The position numbers and the translations under genes were made by a program. A DNA stretch of 64,000 nucleotides from Bacteroidia bacterium (GTDB lineage Bacteria > Bacteroidota > Bacteroidia > J057), in assembly GCA_041391665.1 (NCBI GenBank), contig JAWKNO010000002.1:434001-498000 (forward strand), read 5' to 3'. Shown in pieces: positions 1 to 8,056 of the stretch (position 1 is its first letter; the number at the start of each line of letters is the position of its first letter). The notes below the pieces were generated by a model. The model saw only the letters and a program-made list of their open reading frames with translations, ran no database searches and had not been told where the DNA came from.

Positions 1-2360
1 TGCCCTATGACCCCGAAATTTTGAAAAAATCGGAAGGAGAAGACGCCTATAAAATCTTTCAGTACAAGGTAACACAGGGCTACAATCACCAGTATGCCCG
101 CAATAATCTCCAACTAAACAAAGGAAACGGAACATTCAGCGAAATTGGGCTTTATGCAGGTGTTTATGCCACGGATTGGTCATGGGCACCGCTTCTCGCT
201 GATTTTGACAATGACGGACGAAAGGATTTATTTGTCTCTAACGGGATTCCCAAGCGGATGAACGATATGGACTATATAAACTTCATGGCCAATGAAGATA
301 TCCAGTGGCGGATTCGCACAAAAAATATGGTAAACGGCGACCTTGCAGTCGTTGAAAATATGCCCGAAATCAAGCTGCCAAATGAATTTTTTCGGAATGA
401 GGGCGATATGAAATTTGCCAATCTGGGTAAAAGTATCCGCAACAATCTCCCTACCTATTCCAATGGCGCTGTATATGCCGATCTGGACAATGATGGCGAC
501 CTGGATTTTGTCGTCAATAATATCAACGATCCTGCCTATATCTATGAAAACCTGCACAAGCTCGCCGATAAAACCGATTTCCTGAAACTCACACTTTCGG
601 GTGCCAAAACAAATCCGGACGCGGTCGGTGCAAAAATTCTGGTGTACCGGGGTGCTGAAAACAGACTGTATGAAAACTACCCGGTGAGAGGTTTCCAATC
701 CAGTATGGTGATTCCGATGCATGTGGGAGTCGGTGGCGCTTCAACGCCTGATTCTATTATTCTGATCTGGCCGGATAATACTTTTCAAAAGCTCACTGAA
801 AAAGCGGGTGAACATACTATTGCCTATACAGAACATCTTCCTGTCTACAATTATCAGAATTTCAACCGCAAAAATAACCCCCCATTTACCGCTAAAGACA
901 TAACAAGTACTTCCGGCCTTTCTCTGACCCATCATGAAAACCCTTTTCTCGAATTTGACCGTGAACCGCTTCTCCCACATATGAACTCTACAGAAGGCCC
1001 GGCCCTCGCAGTAGGCGATGTCAATGGCGACGGGCGGGAAGACCTTTACCTGGGGTCCTCCAAACGTACTGTCGGGAAACTGATGATTCAGCAGGCCAAT
1101 GGGACATTTAGAGAATCCTATCAACCTGATTTTCATGCTGACAGTATGTATGAGGAAACAGATGCTGTTTTTGCTGATATAAATGGAGACTCCTGGCCAG
1201 ATCTGCTGGTCGCTTCCGGCGGCAATGAATATTACAATCAGGATCCCCTGCTTATGCCACGGGTTTATCTGGGAAATGCCTCCGGCCAGTTTCATCGAAA
1301 AGCAGATGCATTTGACAGCATTTTTATGACTGCTTCAGGACTGGCTGTTTATGATTTTAGTGGTGATGGGATACCTGATTTGTTTATAGGCGGAAGAACT
1401 GTGCCCTGGAAGTACGGCGAAACACCGGCTTCCTATCTGTTGGTAAATGACGGAACCGGAAAGTTTACAGAAAAGACGGAGACCTTTGCTCCCGGCCTTT
1501 CAAAAGTGGGGATGGTTACAGCCTGCGAATGGTATGATTCCGATAAGGATGGCGACAAGGATTTGATTATCAGTCTGGAATGGGGCGGAATCGTTTGTTT
1601 TGTCAATAACGGTGGCAAATTCGAACAACAGACTATCACAGATAAGAAGGGCTGGTGGAATTTTATTTTACCCGGAGATATTGACAACGACGGAGACATG
1701 GATCTGATCGCCGGGAACCTGGGACTCAACAGCCGTTTGCAGGCATCACCAGAAGAACCTGTTCGGATGTATTTCAGCGATTTTGATGATAATGGAACCC
1801 CCGAGCAACTATTGTCCTATTATCTCAATGGCAAAGAAGTTCCATTTGCCAATATGATTGAATTGGAAAAACAAATGCCCGCCCTGAAACAGAAATACCT
1901 GTATGCTGCTGACTTTGCGAGGGATGAGTTTAGCCAGATGTTTAGCAGGGACAAAATTCAGGCAGCAACAATTTGGGAGGCCAACTATTTTTCTAATGCG
2001 GTCATCCTGAATAATGGAGATGGCACCTTTGAGGTAAAACCATTGCCCTGGCAGGCCCAGTTTACCCCTTACCGTACCGGAGTCTTGACAGATGCGAATG
2101 GAGATGCATTGCCTGACGTATTTCTGGGCGGAAATTATTATGAAAGTAATATTCAGATGGGGCGTTATGATGCAGATTTTGGCACAGTGCTCATAAACCG
2201 CGGAGATGGCAATTTTGAGGTAACCCATCTCAACGATATAGAAGTTAAGGGGCAGGTGAGGAAAGTTAGAAAAATTTCAATTTCCGGTCAGGAATCATTG
2301 ATACTTGCCCGAAACAATGATACATTAAAAGTTATTCAACTAAACCACCTAATGCCATGA
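1..2360 (+). CDS. FG-GAP/VCBS repeat protein with ASPIC/UnbV domain (5' end outside window)
   Basis: The reading frame is open from base 3 with no stop, so this is the C-terminal 785 residues of a longer protein that begins before the window. It holds many FG-GAP/VCBS calcium-binding blades recognisable by D-x-D-N-D-G-x-x-D-L signatures, for example DFDNDGRKDL, DLDNDGDLDF, DVNGDGREDL, DINGDSWPDL, DSDKDGDKDL and DIDNDGDMDL. Between the second and third blades lies an ASPIC/UnbV-like stretch (GVGGASTPDSIILIWPD). Such CRTAC1-like proteins are predicted beta-propellers at the cell surface of Bacteroidota and often sit beside carbohydrate-uptake genes. The stop codon overlaps the start of the next lipoprotein gene (ATGA), so the two are translationally linked. 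Family assignment is firm; ligand and exact role are unknown. Confidence 0.9.
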   Translation, partial: PYDPEILKKSEGEDAYKIFQYKVTQGYNHQYARNNLQLNKGNGTFSEIGLYAGVYATDWSWAPLLADFDNDGRKDLFVSNGIPKRMNDMDYINFMANEDIQWRIRTKNMVNGDLAVVENMPEIKLPNEFFRNEGDMKFANLGKSIRNNLPTYSNGAVYADLDNDGDLDFVVNNINDPAYIYENLHKLADKTDFLKLTLSGAKTNPDAVGAKILVYRGAENRLYENYPVRGFQSSMVIPMHVGVGGASTPDSIILIWPDNTFQKLTEKAGEHTIAYTEHLPVYNYQNFNRKNNPPFTAKDITSTSGLSLTHHENPFLEFDREPLLPHMNSTEGPALAVGDVNGDGREDLYLGSSKRTVGKLMIQQANGTFRESYQPDFHADSMYEETDAVFADINGDSWPDLLVASGGNEYYNQDPLLMPRVYLGNASGQFHRKADAFDSIFMTASGLAVYDFSGDGIPDLFIGGRTVPWKYGETPASYLLVNDGTGKFTEKTETFAPGLSKVGMVTACEWYDSDKDGDKDLIISLEWGGIVCFVNNGGKFEQQTITDKKGWWNFILPGDIDNDGDMDLIAGNLGLNSRLQASPEEPVRMYFSDFDDNGTPEQLLSYYLNGKEVPFANMIELEKQMPALKQKYLYAADFARDEFSQMFSRDKIQAATIWEANYFSNAVILNNGDGTFEVKPLPWQAQFTPYRTGVLTDANGDALPDVFLGGNYYESNIQMGRYDADFGTVLINRGDGNFEVTHLNDIEVKGQVRKVRKISISGQESLILARNNDTLKVIQLNHLMP

Positions 2361-2773
2361 GGAACTACCTGCTACTCGCTACTTTATTGATCGGACTAAT
2401 GGCCTGTAAAACCAGTCAGCCTGTATCTGAGAAAAAAACTGACTCCAAAGTGCATGAAGATGCAACGACAATTTCTGACCTTCAAAACACGATTGATTTA
2501 ACTGATCACCTGCGAAAAGTATCCGGTGTCTGGGTACAGGGAACAGGTTCTCAGGCTACAATCCGTATCCGCGGTAATGCCGGACTTCAAACCTCGGGAG
2601 AACCCCTGTACATCGTCAATGGAAGCCAGATTTCAAGTGGCTACAGCACGGTGTATAATATGGTCGGGAATGTCAACGATATAAAAACTATTCAGGTGCT
2701 TAAAGATCCCTCAGAGACCTCCTTCTATGGCGTAAGGGGAAGCAATGGGGTTATCATCATCAAATTGAAATAA
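2357..2773 (+). CDS. Stand-alone TonB-plug-domain lipoprotein
   Basis: This 138-residue protein starts in an ATGA overlap with the upstream gene. It has a type II signal peptide ending in the lipobox LMAC, so it is predicted to be lipid-anchored. After a short polar linker nearly all the rest looks like the plug domain of a SusC-type TonB-dependent receptor: IRIRGNAGL, EPLYIVNG, NDIKTIQVLKDPSE and YGVRGSNGVIIIK match the plug consensus in order. No beta-barrel follows; the frame stops at 2773 and the next gene is an unrelated hydrolase. A plug without a barrel cannot transport by itself. It could be a relict of a receptor or an accessory that docks to a barrel or to TonB; this is inference. 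The frame is intact, which argues against simple decay. Confidence 0.85.
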   Translation: MRNYLLLATLLIGLMACKTSQPVSEKKTDSKVHEDATTISDLQNTIDLTDHLRKVSGVWVQGTGSQATIRIRGNAGLQTSGEPLYIVNGSQISSGYSTVYNMVGNVNDIKTIQVLKDPSETSFYGVRGSNGVIIIKLK

Positions 2774-2782
2774 TTTCTGAAT

Positions 2783-4819
2783 ATGAAACGGCGACTGCTA
2801 CAACATTTTTTGATTTTTTCGACGCTTCTGGCAATCAATTTTGGTGGAATCGCTCAGGATACCTGGGTAATTAAAACCGATCAGATAAATCCCGACAACT
2901 ATTTTGGCGTAACGGTAGCCAATGGCATGATGGGGCTTGTCTCTTCGCCGAATCCACTTGAAATGAAAGATATTGTTCTCAATGGAGTATTTGATACATA
3001 TGGAAGAGGCCGTGTATCTAATATTCTCAAAGGGTTCAATTTCGCCAATATGCAGCTGGATGTGGATGGAAGAAGGTTGGGAATGAAAGATTTTTCCAAT
3101 CTGACTCAGGAAATCAATATGAAGGAGGCGACGTTTATTTCGAGGTTTGATTATCAGGACAAAATCTCTGTCATTTATTCAGTTCGGGCGCTCCGTCATT
3201 TGCCATTTACAGCAATGATCGAGATGGAGGTCGTTGCCAAAAAAGATGTGAATATATCTCCCGGCAATATTATGCGTGCACCGGAAATCTTGCGAGATGT
3301 GAAAAACTTTTACAGCATGATTGACCGGCCACATGTAAAAATTCCGATGATGACTTCTGTGGCTAAAAGTCCTACAGGCAAACACACGGTGGCTGCTTCC
3401 TGTAGCTACTTGTTTGAGGGACATGAATCCCCAACGCTTATTCATGAAGAGTGGGACTACGACATGCATCTTGTCCGTTTTGTAAAGGAACTGAAAGCGG
3501 GAGAAAAATTTCGATTTTCAGTGGTGGGATCTGAGTGTTCTACCGAACACTACTCAGATCCGCACAATGAAGCAGAGCGGTTGACAATCTATGCCGCATT
3601 GGAAGGGCGGGAACGGTTATTGTCCCGGCATCTGGCTGCGTGGGAGGATTTGTGGAAAAGCGATATTATCGTAGAAGGAGATGAGGTTGCCCAGCGCGAT
3701 ATCCGGTTTGCGCTGTATCATTTGTACTCTTTTGTGAGAGAAGGTACTGCATACAGTCCATCGCCGATGGGTCTTTCGGGCCTTGGATACAATGGCCATG
3801 TTTTTTGGGATACGGAGCTATGGATGTACCCGCCATTACTGATGTTGCGGCCAGAGATTGCACGGTCGCTGCTCGAATACCGCTATGAGCGATTGGAAGT
3901 GGCCAAACAGAATGCGCGGAGTCATGGCTATGACGGGGCCATGTTCCCCTGGGAATCCGACGGAATAGGGCAGGAGGCTACGCCCGTATGGGCATTGACC
4001 GGCCCCTTTGAGCACCATATCACAGGATGTGTTGGCTGGGCATTCTGGAAATATTATCAGGTAACCGGCGACAAAACCTGGCTTCGCGAAAGAGGTTGGC
4101 CAGTATTAAAGGAAGTCGCTGCTTTCTGGGCAAGCCGCGCAGAAAAAGGCGATGATGGCAAATATCATATTATCAATGTAGTGGCAGCCGACGAATGGGC
4201 GGAAAATGTCGATGATAACGCGTTTACCAATGCGGTTGCTATTGAGGCATTGCGTTATGCTACGGAAGCTGCGGCTGTACTGGGCGAACATGCTGATCCC
4301 CGCTGGCAGGTAGTGGCTGATAATATGACGATTCTCACGTTTGCTGACGGCGTGACGCGCGAACACGCAACGTATGAAGGCGAAACCATCAAACAGGGAG
4401 ATGTCAACCTGCTGGCTTATCCGTTGGGTCTGATTACAGACAAAAAACAAATAAAGAAAGATTTGGATTATTATGAACCACGGATGTCGCCGGATGGCCC
4501 TGCTATGGGGCATGCGGTATTATCTATTTTGCACAACCGTTATGGCGATAGTAAAAAGTCGTACGAGCTATTTGTGAAAGGCTATAAACCTAATGGCGTG
4601 CCTCCCTTTGGGGTGATGGCAGAAACTGCCGGAGGTACAAACCCTTATTTTGCAACAGGTGCAGGCGGTATGTTACAGGCTGTATTGGCAGGATTTGGCG
4701 GATTGGAAATCAGTAGTTCGGGTATTATTCAATTGAAATCTTCCCTCCCTAAAAACTGGAAGTCGCTGACAATCACGGGTGTGGGTAAAGATCGTAAGCC
4801 GTTTTCAGTAAAGCCATAG
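2783..4819 (+). CDS. Exported GH65-type glycoside hydrolase (PGGHG/acid-trehalase-like)
   Basis: The 678-residue protein has an N-terminal signal peptide (roughly residues 1-25, ending GGIAQ). An N-terminal beta-sandwich is followed by an (alpha/alpha)6 barrel typical of GH65. Hallmarks are WDTELWMYPP at residues 342-351, which contains the substrate-binding Asp/Glu pair, and ADEWAENVDDNAFTN starting near residue 469, where Glu471 aligns with the general acid of the family's DE-x-x-x-VDNNAYTN motif. The pattern resembles protein-glucosylgalactosylhydroxylysine glucosidase and acid trehalase more than the phosphorylases, so hydrolysis of an alpha-glucosidic bond is the likely reaction. It lies 9 bp after the plug lipoprotein and belongs to the same transcription unit. 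Family confidence is high; substrate is not determined. Confidence 0.85.
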   Translation: MKRRLLQHFLIFSTLLAINFGGIAQDTWVIKTDQINPDNYFGVTVANGMMGLVSSPNPLEMKDIVLNGVFDTYGRGRVSNILKGFNFANMQLDVDGRRLGMKDFSNLTQEINMKEATFISRFDYQDKISVIYSVRALRHLPFTAMIEMEVVAKKDVNISPGNIMRAPEILRDVKNFYSMIDRPHVKIPMMTSVAKSPTGKHTVAASCSYLFEGHESPTLIHEEWDYDMHLVRFVKELKAGEKFRFSVVGSECSTEHYSDPHNEAERLTIYAALEGRERLLSRHLAAWEDLWKSDIIVEGDEVAQRDIRFALYHLYSFVREGTAYSPSPMGLSGLGYNGHVFWDTELWMYPPLLMLRPEIARSLLEYRYERLEVAKQNARSHGYDGAMFPWESDGIGQEATPVWALTGPFEHHITGCVGWAFWKYYQVTGDKTWLRERGWPVLKEVAAFWASRAEKGDDGKYHIINVVAADEWAENVDDNAFTNAVAIEALRYATEAAAVLGEHADPRWQVVADNMTILTFADGVTREHATYEGETIKQGDVNLLAYPLGLITDKKQIKKDLDYYEPRMSPDGPAMGHAVLSILHNRYGDSKKSYELFVKGYKPNGVPPFGVMAETAGGTNPYFATGAGGMLQAVLAGFGGLEISSSGIIQLKSSLPKNWKSLTITGVGKDRKPFSVKP

Positions 4820-4910
4820 ACCTCTGCAGGATTGTTTTGGGGTAGAATATTTGTTACTGATTATTTAATTCATAAAATTTGACCTTGTTCATTTTTGCAT
4901 AATTTGTGAT

Positions 4911-6245
4911 ATGAGTACTCAATTTAGACATTTCGCTTTTGTTGTAGTGTGGCTAACGGTTATGGTAAGTGGATGCCAGACCGATGATTCATGGAAGACA
5001 ACTACCCAGGATCCCGAACTCTTGCATAAAACGGTTAAGAACCTTACGGATATTATCGTTTATGATATTTTTAGCCCGCCGGTTGCCAGCAGAATATACG
5101 CCTATACCAATATAGCGGCTTATGAAGTGTTGGTAAATGACCATCCCGAATATAAATCACTAGCCGGACAACTGACTGGCCTTGAGACGACGCCTTTACC
5201 TGATACGTCAAAAGAAATTTGTTATCCCCTGGCTGCTGTTCAGGCATTTCTGACGGTTTCCCGTACCATGATTTTTTCTCAGGACAAACTGAGTGCCTAC
5301 GAAAAGGAAGTCATGGACAAGTTTCGTGCGATGGGTGTCCCTTCTGATGTATTTACGGCATCGCTGGAATATGGAACCAAGGTAGGCCAACATATTATAG
5401 ATTGGTCGGGAAACGACAATTATAAACAAACCCGCACTTTCCCGCGCTATACCGTCAATGATGATCCTGCCCGTTGGACGCCAACGCCGCCTGATTATAT
5501 GGATGGAATCGAACCGCACTGGAGCCGCATTCGTCCTTTTGTGATCAAATCGTCGGATCAGTTTGTGCCAGTCAAACCTACCAGTTTCAGTACAGATACT
5601 GCCAGCACTTTCTATAAAGAGATGATGGAAGTGTACAACATTGGCAACCAGCTCACGGATGAACAAAAGGCGATTGCCGAATTCTGGGACTGTAACCCGT
5701 TTGTTACTCACCATCAGGGGCACGTGATGTTTGCTACAAAAAAAATCACACCCGGTGGCCACTGGATAGGTATTACGCTCATTGCCTGCCGGAAAGAAAA
5801 TGCAGATATCATGCGAAGTTCAGAAGCATATACCCGTACTTCCATTGCATTGGCAGATGCATTTATCAGTTGCTGGGATGAAAAATACCGCAGTGTGCTG
5901 ATTCGTCCGGAGACGGTAATCAATCAATATGTGGATGAACAATGGCGCCCTCTCCTTCAAACGCCGCCATTTCCTGAATATACAAGCGGACATAGTGTCA
6001 TTTCTGCCTCTGCTGCTACCACACTTACCGCTCTGTTTGGTGAGCCATTTGCTTTTATGGATTCAACGGAGAAAGAATATGGACTTCCAATGCGGTCGTT
6101 TAATTCCTTCTTTGAAGCGTCATCAGAAGCGGCAATCAGCCGGATGTATGGCGGCATTCACTATCGCCCGGCTTGTGAAAATGGTGTCGATCAGGGCAAA
6201 AAAGTCGGGGCTTTTATTGTGGAGAATCTGACAACGCGAAATTAA
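4911..6245 (+). CDS. PAP2/vanadium-dependent haloperoxidase-family lipoprotein
   Basis: This 444-residue protein has a lipoprotein signal (MVSGC, Cys22). The C-terminal half carries the three-part vanadate/phosphate site of the PAP2/vanadium haloperoxidase superfamily: K-x6-RP (Lys325, Arg332), PEYTSGHS (Ser359, Gly360, His361), and SRMYGGIHY (Arg411, His417). The long alpha-helical N-terminal part and total length fit the haloperoxidase-related branch rather than small membrane PAP2 phosphatases. It could oxidise halides or act as a periplasmic or surface acid phosphatase; the sequence alone cannot decide. It lies 91 bp after the GH65 gene and 90 bp before the symporter gene, all on the same strand. 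Confidence 0.85.
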   Translation: MSTQFRHFAFVVVWLTVMVSGCQTDDSWKTTTQDPELLHKTVKNLTDIIVYDIFSPPVASRIYAYTNIAAYEVLVNDHPEYKSLAGQLTGLETTPLPDTSKEICYPLAAVQAFLTVSRTMIFSQDKLSAYEKEVMDKFRAMGVPSDVFTASLEYGTKVGQHIIDWSGNDNYKQTRTFPRYTVNDDPARWTPTPPDYMDGIEPHWSRIRPFVIKSSDQFVPVKPTSFSTDTASTFYKEMMEVYNIGNQLTDEQKAIAEFWDCNPFVTHHQGHVMFATKKITPGGHWIGITLIACRKENADIMRSSEAYTRTSIALADAFISCWDEKYRSVLIRPETVINQYVDEQWRPLLQTPPFPEYTSGHSVISASAATTLTALFGEPFAFMDSTEKEYGLPMRSFNSFFEASSEAAISRMYGGIHYRPACENGVDQGKKVGAFIVENLTTRN

Positions 6246-6246
6246 T

Positions 6247-6321
6247 TACTACTACTTTCCTTACTACTACTGCCCGGAAACAGGGTGAGCTTTTAAACTA
6301 ACTACACAATAGTTTTAAAAG
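6247..6321 (+). promoter_or_regulatory. Leader with direct repeat and hairpin before symporter gene
   Basis: The 90-bp spacer contains two exact 11-bp direct repeats (TTACTACTACT at 6246-6256 and 6261-6271). It also holds an inverted repeat with arms 6290-6300 and 6310-6321 (CTTTTAAACTA against TAGTTTTAAAAG, one-base bulge), ending 14 bp before the symporter start. There is no T-tract typical of a terminator, so a leader structure affecting translation or mRNA stability is possible. No function is established. Confidence 0.3.
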
Positions 6322-6335
6322 AAAAAATTAATCCA

Positions 6336-8030
6336 ATGGAACAATTTACCCTGAATCCTCTGGACATAGGCATTATGATTGTCTATGTGGTCGTAATTAT
6401 CTGGTACGGACTTCGACATGCCAAACGGCAAAGTGCAGAAGGCTATTTTCTAGCCGGACGCAATATGATCTGGCCGGTTGTCGGAATTTCACTTTTTGCT
6501 GCCAATATTTCCAGCAATACACTCACTGGTCTGGCCAGTAGCGCCTTCAATTCTGGTATTAATGTGTATAACTACGAGTGGATGGCAGCTGTGGTATTAG
6601 TGTTTTTTGCACTTTTTTTCCTGCCATTTTATCTTCGGTCCAAGGTTTATACCATGCCTGAGTTTTTGGAAAGGCGTTATGACAGCCGTTCCCGTTATTA
6701 TTTTTCCTTTATTACCATCATCGGGAATGTGATCATTGACACATCCTCTGCCCTTTATGCGGGCAATCTGGTGTTAAAAATTCTTTTCCCCACGCTTTCT
6801 TCCACGGTTATTATCATTCTGCTGGCTTTTGCCGCCGCTGCGTACACGATTCCCGGCGGACTATCTTCTGTCGTGCACACAGAAGTGATTCAGGCGATTT
6901 TGCTGGTGATTGGCTCTACCGTTCTTACCATTTTTGCCTTTAACGAAGTAGGTGGCTGGAACGGCCTTATGACCGGACTGGATGCTGCCGAATCTGCCGG
7001 AATTCTCAATCATCCTAAAGAATACATGCTGAGTCTTGCAGGTAGCGTCGACGACCGAACGATGCCCTGGACAGGTTTGCTCTTTGGAGTACCGATTCTG
7101 GGCTTTTATTTCTGGGCGAATAATCAATTTATGGTGCAGCGGGTGCTCAGTGCCAAAGACCTCAACCATGGTCGCTGGGGCGCATTGTTTGCCGGTTTGC
7201 TGAAACTTCCCGTCATCCTGATTATGGTGGTTCCTGGCCTCATTGCGATTGTACTTTATAAAGATCTGGACCTTTCATTTCTCAACTATCAAATCCCGGT
7301 CGAGGGTGGCGGAACAAAAATTTGCGAAAACCTTTCGGAATGCCCCAATATGACTTATCCGGTATTGCTTTTTAAGCTTTTGCCTACCGGGCTGCTGGGA
7401 TTGGTTGTCGCGGGATTGCTGGCCGCAATGTCTTCCAGTATCAGCGCTACGCTCAATTCTGCCAGCACCCTGATTACCATGGATTTTGTATCCAAAATGA
7501 AACCCGACCTCTCCAGCAAACAATTGGTAAGGGTAGGGCAGATCGCTACAGTAGTTTTGGTATTGCTCGCCGCGGGGTGGGCACCTTTTATCGAAAACTT
7601 CCCTTCACTCTTTGACTATCTTCAGCAGGTATTGTCCTATATAGCACCGCCGGTGGTTGGTGTATTTCTGCTAGGGTTGTTCTGGAAACGTGCCAATGCC
7701 AACGGCGCATTTGCCTCCCTGATGGCAGGTTTTATAATTTCGATTTTTATGATTCTGTCTTCCATCAATGGCTGGTTCCCCGCGTTAAACCACATTCATT
7801 TTTTACATTTGGGCCCCATGCTGCTGGTTTTTTGTATGTTGGTTCATGTCGTGTTTAGTCTCGCAACTGCCCCGCCATCAGCTGAAAAAACGAATGATTA
7901 TACCTGGACAACGGCTATATTCAGGGAAGAAACCGCAGAACTGGCAGGGTTGCCATGGTATCAAAACTACCGCATATTGTCGGTTATTCTGCTGATCATT
8001 ACGGTGGTGGTGGTGGGAATCTGTTGGTAA
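6336..8030 (+). CDS. Sodium:solute symporter (SSS/SLC5 family), sugar-type
   Basis: The 564-residue protein is strongly hydrophobic with about 14 predicted membrane helices. It begins directly with the first helix, and the SSS signatures follow: GYFLAGRNMIWPVVGISLFAANIS near residues 31-55, with the N-terminal sodium-site region, and GLVVAGLLAAMSSSISATLNS around residues 350-375. It closely resembles bacterial SGLT-like sugar transporters used in polysaccharide-utilisation operons. It would bring the mono- or oligosaccharide released by the neighbouring hydrolase and lyase into the cytoplasm with Na+. It lies between the haloperoxidase-like gene and the heparinase gene; the latter starts 26 bp downstream. 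Confidence 0.92.
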   Translation: MEQFTLNPLDIGIMIVYVVVIIWYGLRHAKRQSAEGYFLAGRNMIWPVVGISLFAANISSNTLTGLASSAFNSGINVYNYEWMAAVVLVFFALFFLPFYLRSKVYTMPEFLERRYDSRSRYYFSFITIIGNVIIDTSSALYAGNLVLKILFPTLSSTVIIILLAFAAAAYTIPGGLSSVVHTEVIQAILLVIGSTVLTIFAFNEVGGWNGLMTGLDAAESAGILNHPKEYMLSLAGSVDDRTMPWTGLLFGVPILGFYFWANNQFMVQRVLSAKDLNHGRWGALFAGLLKLPVILIMVVPGLIAIVLYKDLDLSFLNYQIPVEGGGTKICENLSECPNMTYPVLLFKLLPTGLLGLVVAGLLAAMSSSISATLNSASTLITMDFVSKMKPDLSSKQLVRVGQIATVVLVLLAAGWAPFIENFPSLFDYLQQVLSYIAPPVVGVFLLGLFWKRANANGAFASLMAGFIISIFMILSSINGWFPALNHIHFLHLGPMLLVFCMLVHVVFSLATAPPSAEKTNDYTWTTAIFREETAELAGLPWYQNYRILSVILLIITVVVVGICW

Positions 8031-8056
8031 ATATTCACACATCAATGTAAGCAGAT

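Noticed and set aside
228..722. Minus-strand 164-residue frame under the FG-GAP protein
   Set aside because: It is a shadow of the repeat-containing gene; the plus frame has clear calcium-binding motifs.
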